NCBI GenBank assembly: GCA_019744815.1 | Contig: JAIEUA010000010.1 | Location: forward strand, 1 to 64,000 | DNA: 64,000 bases | From: Phycisphaerales bacterium | GTDB lineage: Bacteria; Planctomycetota; Phycisphaerae; Phycisphaerales; UBA1924 | Direction: 5' to 3' | Program-made: the position numbers and the translations under genes | Shown here: piece by piece, positions 1 through 7,765 of the stretch | Numbering within the stretch: the first letter of the stretch is position 1 | Layout of the letters: each line of letters opens with the position of its first letter | The notes under the pieces: model-generated | Database searches by the model: none | The model's input: the letters and a program-made list of their open reading frames with translations, nothing else | What the model was told of the DNA's origin: nothing

Positions 1-57
1 GCGGCGGCCCTCGCTCGCTACGCTCGCTCGACCCGCCGCCGCGGACCGGGTGAGCGC

Positions 58-95
58 CACCCATGTGTCCGAACACCCGTCACCCATGTCTCCGG
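58..95. repeat. Short direct repeat, possible insertion-sequence remnant
   Basis: Two copies of a near-identical 14-15 base string (CACCCATGTSTCCG) begin at 58 and 81. Repeats of this look often sit next to transposase genes, but no transposase reading frame is present here, so any link to a mobile element is inference. The rest of bases 1-402 holds only a low-complexity C-rich tract and no gene I can support. Confidence 0.3.
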
Positions 96-253
96 CCTAA
101 ACACGCAGCGGGGAGGGGTGGTCGAGGCTCGGCGAGACCGGGGTGGGGTCCGCCTACGCAACCATCCACAAATCCCACGGCATCTGGTGCCATCAGTCCG
201 CCGCTGCTCGGAGCAGCGCGACTGATGCCGCAGCGCTCTTCGACATCCCAGCA

Positions 254-302
254 CCTCCCCTGTTCCCCTCCTCCCCTGTTCCCCTGTTCCCCTGCTCCCC
301 TC
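254..302. repeat. C-rich minisatellite (cccctgtt / cccctgct units)
   Basis: Imperfect tandem 8-base units of the CCCCTGTT/CCCCTGCT type. On the opposite strand this reads GGGGAACA/GGGGAGCA, the same unit as the six-copy array at 19052-19099, so the genome carries this minisatellite family in both orientations. Confidence 0.6.
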
Positions 303-402
303 TCCGCCCCCATCCCCCGGCCGCACCAACACTTCCAACTTTCTTTCTCCCCACTTCACCTCCCCATTGAATCATCCGGCGGTTTCCAAGAAACTCCCGC
401 CC

Positions 403-1071
403 ATGGCCGCTCTCCCAAATCACGTTCCTCTGCGTCTCGCCCCCGCGCACACCGACGCACCGGATCCCAGCACGCACCCCGAGTTCGGCCGCGTCATGGC
501 CTCGCTGCTCGACGACTGCCGCACCGTCGCCGACACCGCCGAGTCGCTCGACCTGGGCGTCCGCGAGGTCCTCGCGATCGCCAACTCGGACAAAGCCCGC
601 GCGATCATCGACGACCAGATCGCGTTCGAATCCCGCCGCGCCGCCCTCCTGCAGGCTCAGGCACGGTCCGCCGCCCTCCGCACGCTGCTCGCCCTCAACA
701 CCCTCTCCGACTGCATCCACGACCGCACCGATCGCGCGCTCGAAACCCTCCGCAAGTCCGTCGCCGCCGCGTTGAAAACGCCAATCGCCACTCCCCCTCC
801 CAGAGGGAGGGGGCCGGGGGGTGGGTTGTCTTCGCACACGACCTCGAAGCTCATTTCCCCATCCGACGCAACTGTCCAAAGCAAGTCCGCGGCAATCATC
901 GCCAGAAGCTGCGAGACAAGCTGCGCCCCAATCTGCGAGCCCGCCGCCGTGTGGGAGACCTCATCCTCCCACCCACTCCCCCAAGAAAACTCCCCCGCGC
1001 CTGCGAACAATCCGCTTCCCGCAACCGCGGCCCATTCTGCGACGGAGCTTCCTCGACGCATGCCACACGCC
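403..1071 (+). CDS. Open frame of uncertain status upstream of and in frame with the next gene
   Basis: From an ATG at 403 a frame runs without a stop into the secreted protein that starts at 1072. The first ~125 residues look protein-like (helical, with a possible helix-turn-helix stretch around residues 35-60, DTAESLDLGVREVLAIAN). After about base 790 the frame enters a palindromic repeat (CTCCCCCTCCC...GGGAGGGGG) and then becomes low-complexity. The likeliest reading is a small DNA-binding-like protein whose stop codon was lost when the repeat arrived, leaving it formally fused to the downstream gene. I do not recognise the family. It may be expressed as a fusion, or be a decayed gene. Confidence 0.35.
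791..827. repeat. Interspersed palindromic repeat (ctccccctccc...gggaggggg)
   Basis: A G/C-rich hairpin element whose arms are CTCCCCCTCCC and GGGAGGGGG. A related copy lies at 5771-5808 inside the tail of the peptide-binding protein. Elements of this look are common intergenic repeats in high-GC bacteria. Here both copies fall inside open reading frames. Confidence 0.55.
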
Positions 1072-2235
1072 ATGAACATCTGCAACACCCGCAACACCCT
1101 CACCACCCGTCGCTCCGCCAGCATCCCCGCCCTGATCGCGCTCGCCGGCGTGCTCGCGTGCAGCCCCGCCGCACTCGCCCAGTCCGATCTGCCCGCCCCG
1201 CTCGTCACCACGAGCTCCGCGCTGACCAAGGACCAGGAGACCGAGGTCGCCAACTTCGCCAAGCCGCACCTCGAGGCCTTCAAGGGCGAGGACCCCGACA
1301 AGGTCAAGTCCGCCCGCATCGCCCTCACCAACCCGCTCACCCGTCGCAACCCCTCGCTGGCCTTCCGCCAGGGTTACTCCAAGGTCCTCGGCCCCGAACT
1401 CGCCGCCGTCGTCGATCGCAAGGACGCGCTGACCGCCGTCAGCGCCCTGCGCATCGCCGCCGAGCTCGCGACCCAGGAAGGCTTCGACGTCCTCGAGAAG
1501 GGCTACGCGAGCGCCGACGAGTCCATCCAGATCGCCGCCGCCGGCGGCGCCGCCCGCGCCTTCGAGGTGATCAAGTCCACGCCTCAGGCCGCCGCCCCCG
1601 GCCGCCTCACCAAGGCCGTGAGCGAACTCGGCAAGCTCTTTGAGGCCACCCCCAGCGCCGACGTCGCCGACGCCGCGGCCCGGGCCCTGGTCACCGCCCT
1701 GCGGGTCTCGACCAACGCCGATGTGCGCAGCGAAGCCTGCATCGCCGCCTGCCGCGGCCTGGGCACCCGAGCCAAGTCCATCAAGACCATCACCGCCGGC
1801 GATCGCAGCCTGCTCCCCCTGGTCCGCATCGGCGGCGAGATCCGCGATGATCTCACCGACAACACCCGCCCGACCCTCAGCCCCGCCGCTCAGGCCGCCC
1901 GCCGCGAAGTCGGCGGCGAAGCCATCGCCCTCGTCTCCCGTCTCATCCGCACCGGCCAGTTGCCCCCCGTCCGCCGCGAGGACGACGCCGCGGAAAAGAA
2001 GCGCAAGGAATCGCTCCGCCCGCTCGCGACCCAGCTCGTGGGCGCGGGTGAGCAGATCATCTCGCTCGTGGCCGGCACCGCAGACCCCATCCGCACCAAC
2101 CTCGCCGACTCGGTCCGCAAGCCCGATGTCGCCAGCGACGCCCAGTTCCTCGAAGGCGCGAAGGACCTGCTCACCAAGCGGCTCACCAGCGCGCCCTTCA
2201 ACCTGGCCGCCAACCGCTTCGACCTCGGCGGGTGA
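1072..2235 (+). CDS. Secreted helical-repeat (HEAT-like) protein, unknown function
   Basis: 387 residues. The start at 1072 is chosen because it opens a clear Sec signal peptide: a basic N-terminus, then ALIALAGVLACSPAALA with cleavage expected after ALA near residue 33. The mature part is almost entirely alanine-rich amphipathic helices (for example residues 100-250) and contains no catalytic motif I can recognise, which suggests a HEAT/armadillo-like scaffold in the periplasm. The frame is open upstream to 403, so a longer fused product cannot be excluded. It converges on the gene ending at 2290. A perfect 14-base palindrome (CGGGTGATCACCCG, 2229-2242) overlaps its stop. Confidence 0.7.
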   Translation: MNICNTRNTLTTRRSASIPALIALAGVLACSPAALAQSDLPAPLVTTSSALTKDQETEVANFAKPHLEAFKGEDPDKVKSARIALTNPLTRRNPSLAFRQGYSKVLGPELAAVVDRKDALTAVSALRIAAELATQEGFDVLEKGYASADESIQIAAAGGAARAFEVIKSTPQAAAPGRLTKAVSELGKLFEATPSADVADAAARALVTALRVSTNADVRSEACIAACRGLGTRAKSIKTITAGDRSLLPLVRIGGEIRDDLTDNTRPTLSPAAQAARREVGGEAIALVSRLIRTGQLPPVRREDDAAEKKRKESLRPLATQLVGAGEQIISLVAGTADPIRTNLADSVRKPDVASDAQFLEGAKDLLTKRLTSAPFNLAANRFDLGG

Positions 2236-2242
2236 TCACCCG
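2229..2242. repeat. 14-base perfect palindrome at the end of the HEAT-like gene
   Basis: CGGGTGATCACCCG spans the last codons and the TGA stop at 2233-2235. It lies between two convergent genes and could contribute to termination or be a dyad binding site. There is no T-tract, so it is not a classical terminator. Confidence 0.4.
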
Positions 2243-2289
2243 ACCGACGCGAAGCGCACGCTCCGACAATCTGTCCTCGCCGGGCCGCG

Positions 2290-3408
2290 CTACTTCGGCT
2301 TCGAGTCCTTCTTGACTTCCTCGTCGCTGCGTTCGACCACCCGCACACTGGCAGGGATCGCAACCGCTTCGGGACCCGCCGCCACCACCAGCCGCGCCGT
2401 CACACCCGGGTGCCCGGTGCCGACCACGCTCAGCACCACCCGCGCCACCAGCATGTCCCCGGTCGGCAGATCGCGCCCGGTGTCGAAATTCGCGAGCGGG
2501 ATCCGGACCTTCGAACCCGGCTTGTTCTTGAGCTCGCGGGTGATGTGGTTGTTGAAGTACGGCCTGCGCTGCAAAGCCGGATGATCCCCGCCCCGCAGCC
2601 ACAACCCCGTCACCGCCGCGGTGTCCGGAGCCGACAGCTCGACCTCGACCTGGAACGCCGCCAACGCGCGGCTGCCGGTATCAAGCTTGATGTCGTACGC
2701 GACGATCCGCGTCGGCCCGACCCTGCTCGTGTCCGCCTTGCTCGATTCCGGCTTGGCCGATTCCGCGATCGCATCCGCGTCCCCGCGATCCGCTTCTCGG
2801 AGAGATTCCTTGTCCGTGCCCACCACCTGCGCGACCAGCGAATCGACCTCGTCGATCTCGGCGACCCGCTGGCCGCTGGAGACAAAGCGGCCCCGTTTCT
2901 GCTCGACCTCGCGGGCCTTGCGGAACGCGTCGAGGATCGTCAAGCCCGCGAGCTGCACGGGGGCCGCCGGAGCCGAAATCCCGCGAGCCGTGTCCCTGGC
3001 TCGCTCCTCGGCGCGGCTCCTCCCGACATCCGCGAGCGTTGGCGAGTCGTTGCTCGAGGCTGGGCCCGTGCCGCTCTCGAGCTTCTTGGCGCCCGCGCTC
3101 TTCGCATCGGTCGAGGCCAGCGTCGTCGCCTGCTCGCGGTTGCGGGTGCCGACGTAGATGGTGGTCGCCACCAGCCCGAAGACCGCGGCGATCTGGAGCG
3201 AGCGGAGCATGCTCCGCCGCGCGTTGGAGCGGCGGCGCTGCTCGAAGAGCGTGCGGAGCACCACGGCGTCGGTGCTCGCGGGCAACGGCCGCGTCGCGCC
3301 GTAGGCCTCGCGGAGCGCGGCGACCGCACGGCCCGGCAGCATCGGGTCCGGCAGCGCGTCGCCGCGGGCCGCTTCGTCGTTCGGGGTTGTGTTCGTCGAG
3401 TCGCTCAT
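2290..3408 (-). CDS. Single-pass membrane protein, candidate anti-sigma factor
   Basis: 372 residues from an ATG at 3408; an in-frame ATG 8 codons earlier is less likely. A short cytoplasmic N-terminus (about 65 residues, rich in R and E) is followed by one transmembrane helix (about 68-88, LQIAAVFGLVATTIYVG) and a large outer part. The outer part ends in a beta-rich domain (about 230-350) with a GHPGVTARLVV segment. It lies 91 bases downstream of the ECF sigma gene on the same strand. That order, together with the one-helix topology, is the usual arrangement for sigma/anti-sigma pairs. No ZAS zinc motif is visible, so the anti-sigma role is inference from position and topology; a sigma-controlled envelope protein is the alternative. 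Confidence 0.6.
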   Translation of the reverse strand: MSDSTNTTPNDEAARGDALPDPMLPGRAVAALREAYGATRPLPASTDAVVLRTLFEQRRRSNARRSMLRSLQIAAVFGLVATTIYVGTRNREQATTLASTDAKSAGAKKLESGTGPASSNDSPTLADVGRSRAEERARDTARGISAPAAPVQLAGLTILDAFRKAREVEQKRGRFVSSGQRVAEIDEVDSLVAQVVGTDKESLREADRGDADAIAESAKPESSKADTSRVGPTRIVAYDIKLDTGSRALAAFQVEVELSAPDTAAVTGLWLRGGDHPALQRRPYFNNHITRELKNKPGSKVRIPLANFDTGRDLPTGDMLVARVVLSVVGTGHPGVTARLVVAAGPEAVAIPASVRVVERSDEEVKKDSKPK

Positions 3409-3499
3409 CCGTCCAATCCCAGCCTTCTTCAACCGCTCCTGCCACCAACCCTTGAGCGCCCCCGGGTCGCAAAAGGTTCAGGTCCGATCATCCGCGTTC

Positions 3500-4132
3500 T
3501 TATCCGCTGTCTTCCAGGTCAAACAAGGCCCGTGTTCGGGGGTCTTCCCGCAGGGTGGCGATCGCCTGGTGCAGGCGGCTCTTGACGGTCCCTACGGGAA
3601 TCCCCAGTGCCGCGGCGACCTCCCGCAGCGAGAGGTCGTCCACGAACCGCAGCAGCAGGACCTCCTGCTGGCCCTCGGGCAGGTTGGCGATGAGGGCCTT
3701 GATGTCCACCGAGAGCGGGGAGTCGGCGGCGGAGTCGAGGGCGCGGTCGTGCGAGGGGGTGAGGGCGACGCCGCGGTCTTTGCGGCGGATGGTGAGGGCG
3801 ATGTTCTTGACGGCGGGGTAGAGGAACGTCGAGAGCTTGGCGGTGAGGCGCAGGTCGGGGAGGCGTTTGAGGAGGTAGGCGAAGGTGTCCTGCAGGACGT
3901 CGAGGGCTTCGCTCTCGTCGCGGGTGAAGCGGCGGGCGACGTTCATCACGAAGTTCTTGTGGCGGCGGTAGAGGGCCATGAAGGCGTCGTCGTCGCCGCG
4001 GCTGGCGAGGGAGACGAGCAGCGCGTCGCCGCGGCCGTCTTCTTCTTTGCGGGCGGGGAACTTGATCGGCGCCGGCGGTTCGGGCTCGCCGGTGAAGTGG
4101 AGCGGGGGTTGTCCGGAGTCGGGTGTGGACAT
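3500..4132 (-). CDS. RNA polymerase sigma factor, ECF (sigma-70) family
   Basis: 210 residues. Region 2 covers about residues 45-115 (DDAFMALYRRHKNFVMNVAR, then DVLQDTFAYLLK, the core-binding and -10 recognition helices). Region 4 covers about 150-200, with a helix-turn-helix (LSLREVAAALGIPVGTVKSRLHQA) that reads the -35 element. A Pro-rich N-terminal extension of about 40 residues precedes region 2. The gene heads a two-gene unit with the membrane protein at 2290-3408, consistent with a membrane-tethered regulatory switch. It could respond to envelope conditions; the sequence does not name its regulon. Confidence 0.9.
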   Translation of the reverse strand: MSTPDSGQPPLHFTGEPEPPAPIKFPARKEEDGRGDALLVSLASRGDDDAFMALYRRHKNFVMNVARRFTRDESEALDVLQDTFAYLLKRLPDLRLTAKLSTFLYPAVKNIALTIRRKDRGVALTPSHDRALDSAADSPLSVDIKALIANLPEGQQEVLLLRFVDDLSLREVAAALGIPVGTVKSRLHQAIATLREDPRTRALFDLEDSG

Positions 4133-4249
4133 GAGACGCCGCGGCCGCGGCGGGTGGAGTCAGGATACCTCGTTCTTTGTTCGGCTGGCGGTGGGGAAAA
4201 GCCGGAGAGATTGCGGGTTGTGTGTCCGGGAACCCATGGAAAGGCGGTT

Positions 4250-4418
4250 CACCGCGGAGGACGCGGAGAACGCGGAGAACGCGGAGAACGCGGAGGAGAG
4301 GCCATTTACCACGGAGATCACGGAGGGCACGGAGAGAGACAGGAGAGGAGAGGCAGCAAGGAGAAGGAGAAGAAGAAGTTCTTTGCTTCCTCTGTGGTCT
4401 CCGTGCTCTCCGTGGTGA
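4250..4418. repeat. Inverted-repeat element (accgcggagg...accacggag...ctccgtggt)
   Basis: A ~170-base element: CACCGCGGAGGACGCGG, a run of GCGGAGAAC units, then ACCACGGAGATCACGGAG and a purine-rich centre. It closes with the complement CTCTGTGGTCTCCGTG...CTCCGTGGTGA. A second copy is at 5465-5623 and a diverged one at 8733-8820. The purine-rich half and its complement could fold into one long hairpin. No reading frame typical of a transposase is present. It fills most of the gap between the permease gene and the sigma gene. Confidence 0.7.
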
Positions 4419-4431
4419 ATGCCTTGTTGCC

Positions 4432-5439
4432 TTACTCGATCCGCGGGTCGACGACGCGGTAGAGGACATCGACGGCGAGGTTCAGGAGTACGAGGAAGGT
4501 CGAGAAGATCAGCACGACGCCAATGATGAGAAAGAGGTCTTTGTTGCGGACGGCGTTGACGAAGTGCTGGCCGAGGCCGGGGATGGCGAAGACGCGTTCG
4601 ACGACGAAAGAGCCGGTCATGGCGAGCGCGCTGGCGGGGCCGAGGTAGCTGAGGACGGGGAGCAGGGCGTTTTTGAGGGCGTGGCGAAGGACGACGCCGC
4701 GGATGGAGACGCCCTTGGCGCGGGCGGTGCGGATGTAGTCGGACTGGAGCTGCTCGATCATCGACATGCGGGTGAGGCGGGCGATGTAGGCGGCGAAGCC
4801 GAGCGAGAGGGTGAAGGCGGGCAGGATCATGTCGAGCGGCGTGCCCCAGCTGGGGATGCGGCCGATGCCGAGCCAGACGGGGAAGATGAGCAACAGCGCG
4901 GCACCGATGACGAAACTCGGCAAGCTGATGCCGATCATCGAGAGCGACAGCGTCGCGACATCGGCGAAGGAGTTGGGCTTCATCGCGCCGATGACGCCGG
5001 CGCTCACGCCGAGGATGAGGGCGAAGAAGATGGCGAGGGCGCCGAGCGCCATGGAGACGGGGAGCGCGGAGCCGATGATCTCGTTGACGCGCTGCTCGCG
5101 ATACGAGAGTGACGGCCCGAGGTCGAAGATGGGTTGTTCGGGGGGGAGACGCCCGGCTGCGAGGGCTTGCTCGCGTTGCTGGCGGGATTCGCCGCTGAGT
5201 TCGTGGCGGAGATAGCGGACGCCGGTGGCGCTGTCGAGATAGGAAACGTAGAAGGACCAGAAGTTGTCGAGGTTGTACTGGGCCTTCATCGCGGCGACGA
5301 CTTCGGGGGCGGGGCGGCGGCCCTCGGGGTTTTCGAGCGGATTGCCGGGGACCTTCCACGCGAGGATGAGCGTGGCGGTGTAGATGATCGCGAGGATCAG
5401 CGGGAGCTGAATCAGGCGGCGGAGGATGAGGCCGATCAT
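4432..5439 (-). CDS. Peptide/nickel ABC transporter permease, OppB/DppB family
   Basis: 335 residues, usual length for the family. An N-terminal helix (about 9-29) is followed by a periplasmic loop (30-135) and five further membrane helices. The inner-membrane permease signature that contacts the ATPase lies at about 230-255 (RTARAKGVSIRGVVLRHALKNALLP, the EAA-type loop). It imports peptide-like solutes together with the binding protein encoded just upstream; the start codon overlaps that gene's stop by four bases (ATGA). The partner permease (oppC type) and the ATPases (oppD/F) do not follow in this window; the next gene downstream is the sigma factor. They must be elsewhere or lost. Confidence 0.88.
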   Translation of the reverse strand: MIGLILRRLIQLPLILAIIYTATLILAWKVPGNPLENPEGRRPAPEVVAAMKAQYNLDNFWSFYVSYLDSATGVRYLRHELSGESRQQREQALAAGRLPPEQPIFDLGPSLSYREQRVNEIIGSALPVSMALGALAIFFALILGVSAGVIGAMKPNSFADVATLSLSMIGISLPSFVIGAALLLIFPVWLGIGRIPSWGTPLDMILPAFTLSLGFAAYIARLTRMSMIEQLQSDYIRTARAKGVSIRGVVLRHALKNALLPVLSYLGPASALAMTGSFVVERVFAIPGLGQHFVNAVRNKDLFLIIGVVLIFSTFLVLLNLAVDVLYRVVDPRIE

Positions 5440-7622
5440 GGTTTGGCCTCGGGGGAAGGCGTTTCACCGCGGAGGACGCGGAGAACGCGGAGAGAAGGCG
5501 ATTTACCACGGAGAGCTCGAAGGGCACGGAGAGAGGAAGGAGAAGAGGGGTAGGAAGAAGAAGAAGAAGAAGAAGAAGAAGAAGCGCTGGGCTTTCTCTG
5601 TGTTCTCTGTGATCTCTGTGGTGAAGTCCGATGCTCGACGATCGCGAGCGCGGTGGGCGGCGCGTCTGTCGGGTTGGGCGTTTGCGGCGCCGGGGCGAGG
5701 ACGCCCCGGCTCGCTGATGCGGGCACGCTGAGATTCGATGATTGTGGAGCGATCCGCGTCGGTGCGGCCGCTCTTCCCCCTGCCCCTTCCCTCCGGGAAG
5801 GGGGGGAGTCTTCGGTCCGCATGCGGACGCGGAAGAGTTGCTGCTCGCTGCGGCGGTTGCTGCTGATGCCTTCGAGGCGATCGGGGTTGAAGAGGTTCAG
5901 GTTCACGTAGTGGAAGATCGGGATCAGCGGGAGGTCCTGCTCGACGAGGATGCGTTCGGCGTCGGCGAGGATCGCGGCGCGGGCGGCGGGGTTGGTTTCG
6001 GTTTCGGCTTGGGCGAGCAGGGCGTCGAACGCTTTGGACGAGTAGCGGCGGTCGTTGTTGCCGTCGTCGGTGCGGTTGATCTCGAGGAAGGTGGTTGGGT
6101 CGGGGTAGTCGCCGAACCAACTGGCGCTGCTGGTGATGTAGTTGGCGTTCTTCACCTGCTCACGGAAGACCTTGGTCTCGCGGACGATGATCGCGGTGGT
6201 GATGCCGAGTTCGCGCTCCCAGTCTTTGGCGATGGCTTGGGCGACGAGGTCGGTGTTCTGTTCTTTGTTGATGAGCAGTTCGATGGTCGGGAAGTTGCTG
6301 CCGTTGGGGAAGCCGGCGTCGGCGAGGAGGCGGCGGGCGGCGTCGGGGTCGCGGGGGAGGCCGGCGGGCGCGGTGTAGCCGCGGATGGAGCCGGGGGGGA
6401 TGAGCGAGCCGGCGGTGGATTCGCCGAGGCGGCGGACGCCTTCGGCGACGGCGCGCTTGTCGATCGCGAGCGCGAGAGCGCGGCGGACGCGGGGGTCGGC
6501 GAGCGGATTGACGCGGCCGTCGGGCAGATGGGACGAGCAGTTGAGGTTCCAGAAGAACGTGCCGAAGGCGGGGAAGATCTGGGTGCTCTTGCGTGGATCG
6601 GCGGGGAGAGCGCGGTCGATCTCGACGGGGCTGAGGCCTTTTTGTCGCATCGCGTCGACGGAGGCGGCGTGCTCGGCGCGGAAGGCGTTCTTGGCGGTGA
6701 CCATCTCGGCGCGGAAGGGGGCGACGACGTCGCTGACCCAATCGACGCCGCCGGTTTGGAAGGACATGACCTGCGAGACCGGGTCGTCGATGCTGAGGAT
6801 CGCCATGGAGTTCAGTTGGACATTGGCGGCGTCCCAGTACGCGGGGTTCTTGGTGAGGCGCATCTCGCGCTTGAACTGCCATGACTCGAGCCGCATCGCG
6901 CCGATGGAGGGGGCGGCGCGGGTCCAGCCGGTGTCCCACTTCACGCGGGCGGTGCTGGGGTCGATCACTTCGTAGCGCGACACGACGCCTTCACAGACGG
7001 GGACGAAGGCGATCGAGGTGCAGATGTCGAGGAAGTAGGGCGCGGGGCGGGTGAGCGTGACGACGAGGGTGTGCTCGTCGGGGGTCTGGATCGCGACCAT
7101 GGCGCGGAACTGGGTCTTGGTTTCCTGCCAGAGTTTCTCGGCGGAGGTGGGCGTGTTGGTTTGCTTGGCGAACGCGGCGAGGGCGGCGGTGCGCCAGTCG
7201 AAGAAGTCTTTGGCGCCGGCGATGTGAAAGAAGAAGGAGGTGTAGTCGGCGGCGGAGTCGGGGAGCGTGCCGCGGAGCCAGGCGTAGACGAAATCGGTGG
7301 AGCGCAGCGGGGTGCCGTCGCTCCAGGTGGTGCGGCGGAGGTGAAATGTGTAGGTGCGGGCGTCGGGCGAGATCTCCCAGCGTTCGGCGAGGGCGGGCTC
7401 GATGGGGAGGTCGTCTTTGGTGACGTCGCTGCGGACGAGGCCTTCGTGGAGGCAGCGCATGAGGCGGATGTCGCGGAGCCAGGAGGCGACGATGGGGTCG
7501 AGGGTGGTGGGATCGCCGCCGTTGATGATGGTGAAATCGGCGCGGGGCGCGGGCGTGGAGACCGCGAGGGTGGCGGCGATGCCGAGGGCGATCACGAGGA
7601 AGGCGGCGAGCAGGCGGAACAC
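5436..7622 (-). CDS. Peptide ABC transporter substrate-binding protein (SBP_bac_5) with repeat-derived tail
   Basis: 728 residues from a GTG at 7622. This start is preferred over the frame's first start at 7787 because it opens a signal peptide (FRLLAAFLVIALGIAATLAV) and avoids overlap with the divergent amidase gene. No lipobox cysteine is seen, so it is probably a signal-peptide or anchored periplasmic protein. The OppA/DppA-type domain covers about residues 30-600 (PTTLDPIVAS, SDGTPLRSTDFVYAW, VRRALALAIDKRAVAEG, YPDPTTFLEI). From about residue 603 to the end the frame translates repeat DNA: a G/C palindrome, then a (GAA)n tract giving ten consecutive serines, then RALRALRG-type repeats. 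The frame nevertheless ends exactly in an ATGA overlap with the permease. The core assignment is secure; the function of the tail is unknown. Confidence 0.85.
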   Translation of the reverse strand: MFRLLAAFLVIALGIAATLAVSTPAPRADFTIINGGDPTTLDPIVASWLRDIRLMRCLHEGLVRSDVTKDDLPIEPALAERWEISPDARTYTFHLRRTTWSDGTPLRSTDFVYAWLRGTLPDSAADYTSFFFHIAGAKDFFDWRTAALAAFAKQTNTPTSAEKLWQETKTQFRAMVAIQTPDEHTLVVTLTRPAPYFLDICTSIAFVPVCEGVVSRYEVIDPSTARVKWDTGWTRAAPSIGAMRLESWQFKREMRLTKNPAYWDAANVQLNSMAILSIDDPVSQVMSFQTGGVDWVSDVVAPFRAEMVTAKNAFRAEHAASVDAMRQKGLSPVEIDRALPADPRKSTQIFPAFGTFFWNLNCSSHLPDGRVNPLADPRVRRALALAIDKRAVAEGVRRLGESTAGSLIPPGSIRGYTAPAGLPRDPDAARRLLADAGFPNGSNFPTIELLINKEQNTDLVAQAIAKDWERELGITTAIIVRETKVFREQVKNANYITSSASWFGDYPDPTTFLEINRTDDGNNDRRYSSKAFDALLAQAETETNPAARAAILADAERILVEQDLPLIPIFHYVNLNLFNPDRLEGISSNRRSEQQLFRVRMRTEDSPPSRREGAGGRAAAPTRIAPQSSNLSVPASASRGVLAPAPQTPNPTDAPPTALAIVEHRTSPQRSQRTQRKPSASSSSSSSSSSYPSSPSSLRALRALRGKSPSLRVLRVLRGETPSPEAKP
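5465..5623. repeat. Second copy of the accgcggagg/accacggag inverted-repeat element, inside a gene
   Basis: Same architecture and orientation as the copy at 4250-4418. It carries an internal (GAAGAA)n tract at about 5552-5583 and a terminal CTCTGTGTTCTCTGTGATCTCTGTGGTGA. It lies within the 3' part of the peptide-binding-protein frame, so the two copies bracket the permease gene as direct repeats. Confidence 0.7.
5771..5808. repeat. Interspersed palindromic repeat (ccttccctccgggaagg)
   Basis: A G/C-rich hairpin with arms CCCCTTCCC and GGGAAGGGG, related to the element at 791-827. It marks the point where the peptide-binding-protein frame leaves its conserved domain. Confidence 0.5.
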
Positions 7623-7765
7623 GGGGGCAGTGTACGAGAGATTCGGCGGTGATCGGGCGGCGTTGGCGGCGGGGAGGCGGGTTGTCGTCGGTGGGTTGCG
7701 TGGTGCCGCGGAGTGACTGATTCCTACAGTGCGGGCTCTCTCGCACGCCCCGCCCGGAAGAACGC

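Noticed and set aside
4250-4418. CRISPR-like array in the GCGGAGAAC units
   Set aside because: The units are contiguous 9-base repeats without spacers, and the element is an inverted repeat. No CRISPR array was seen in the window.
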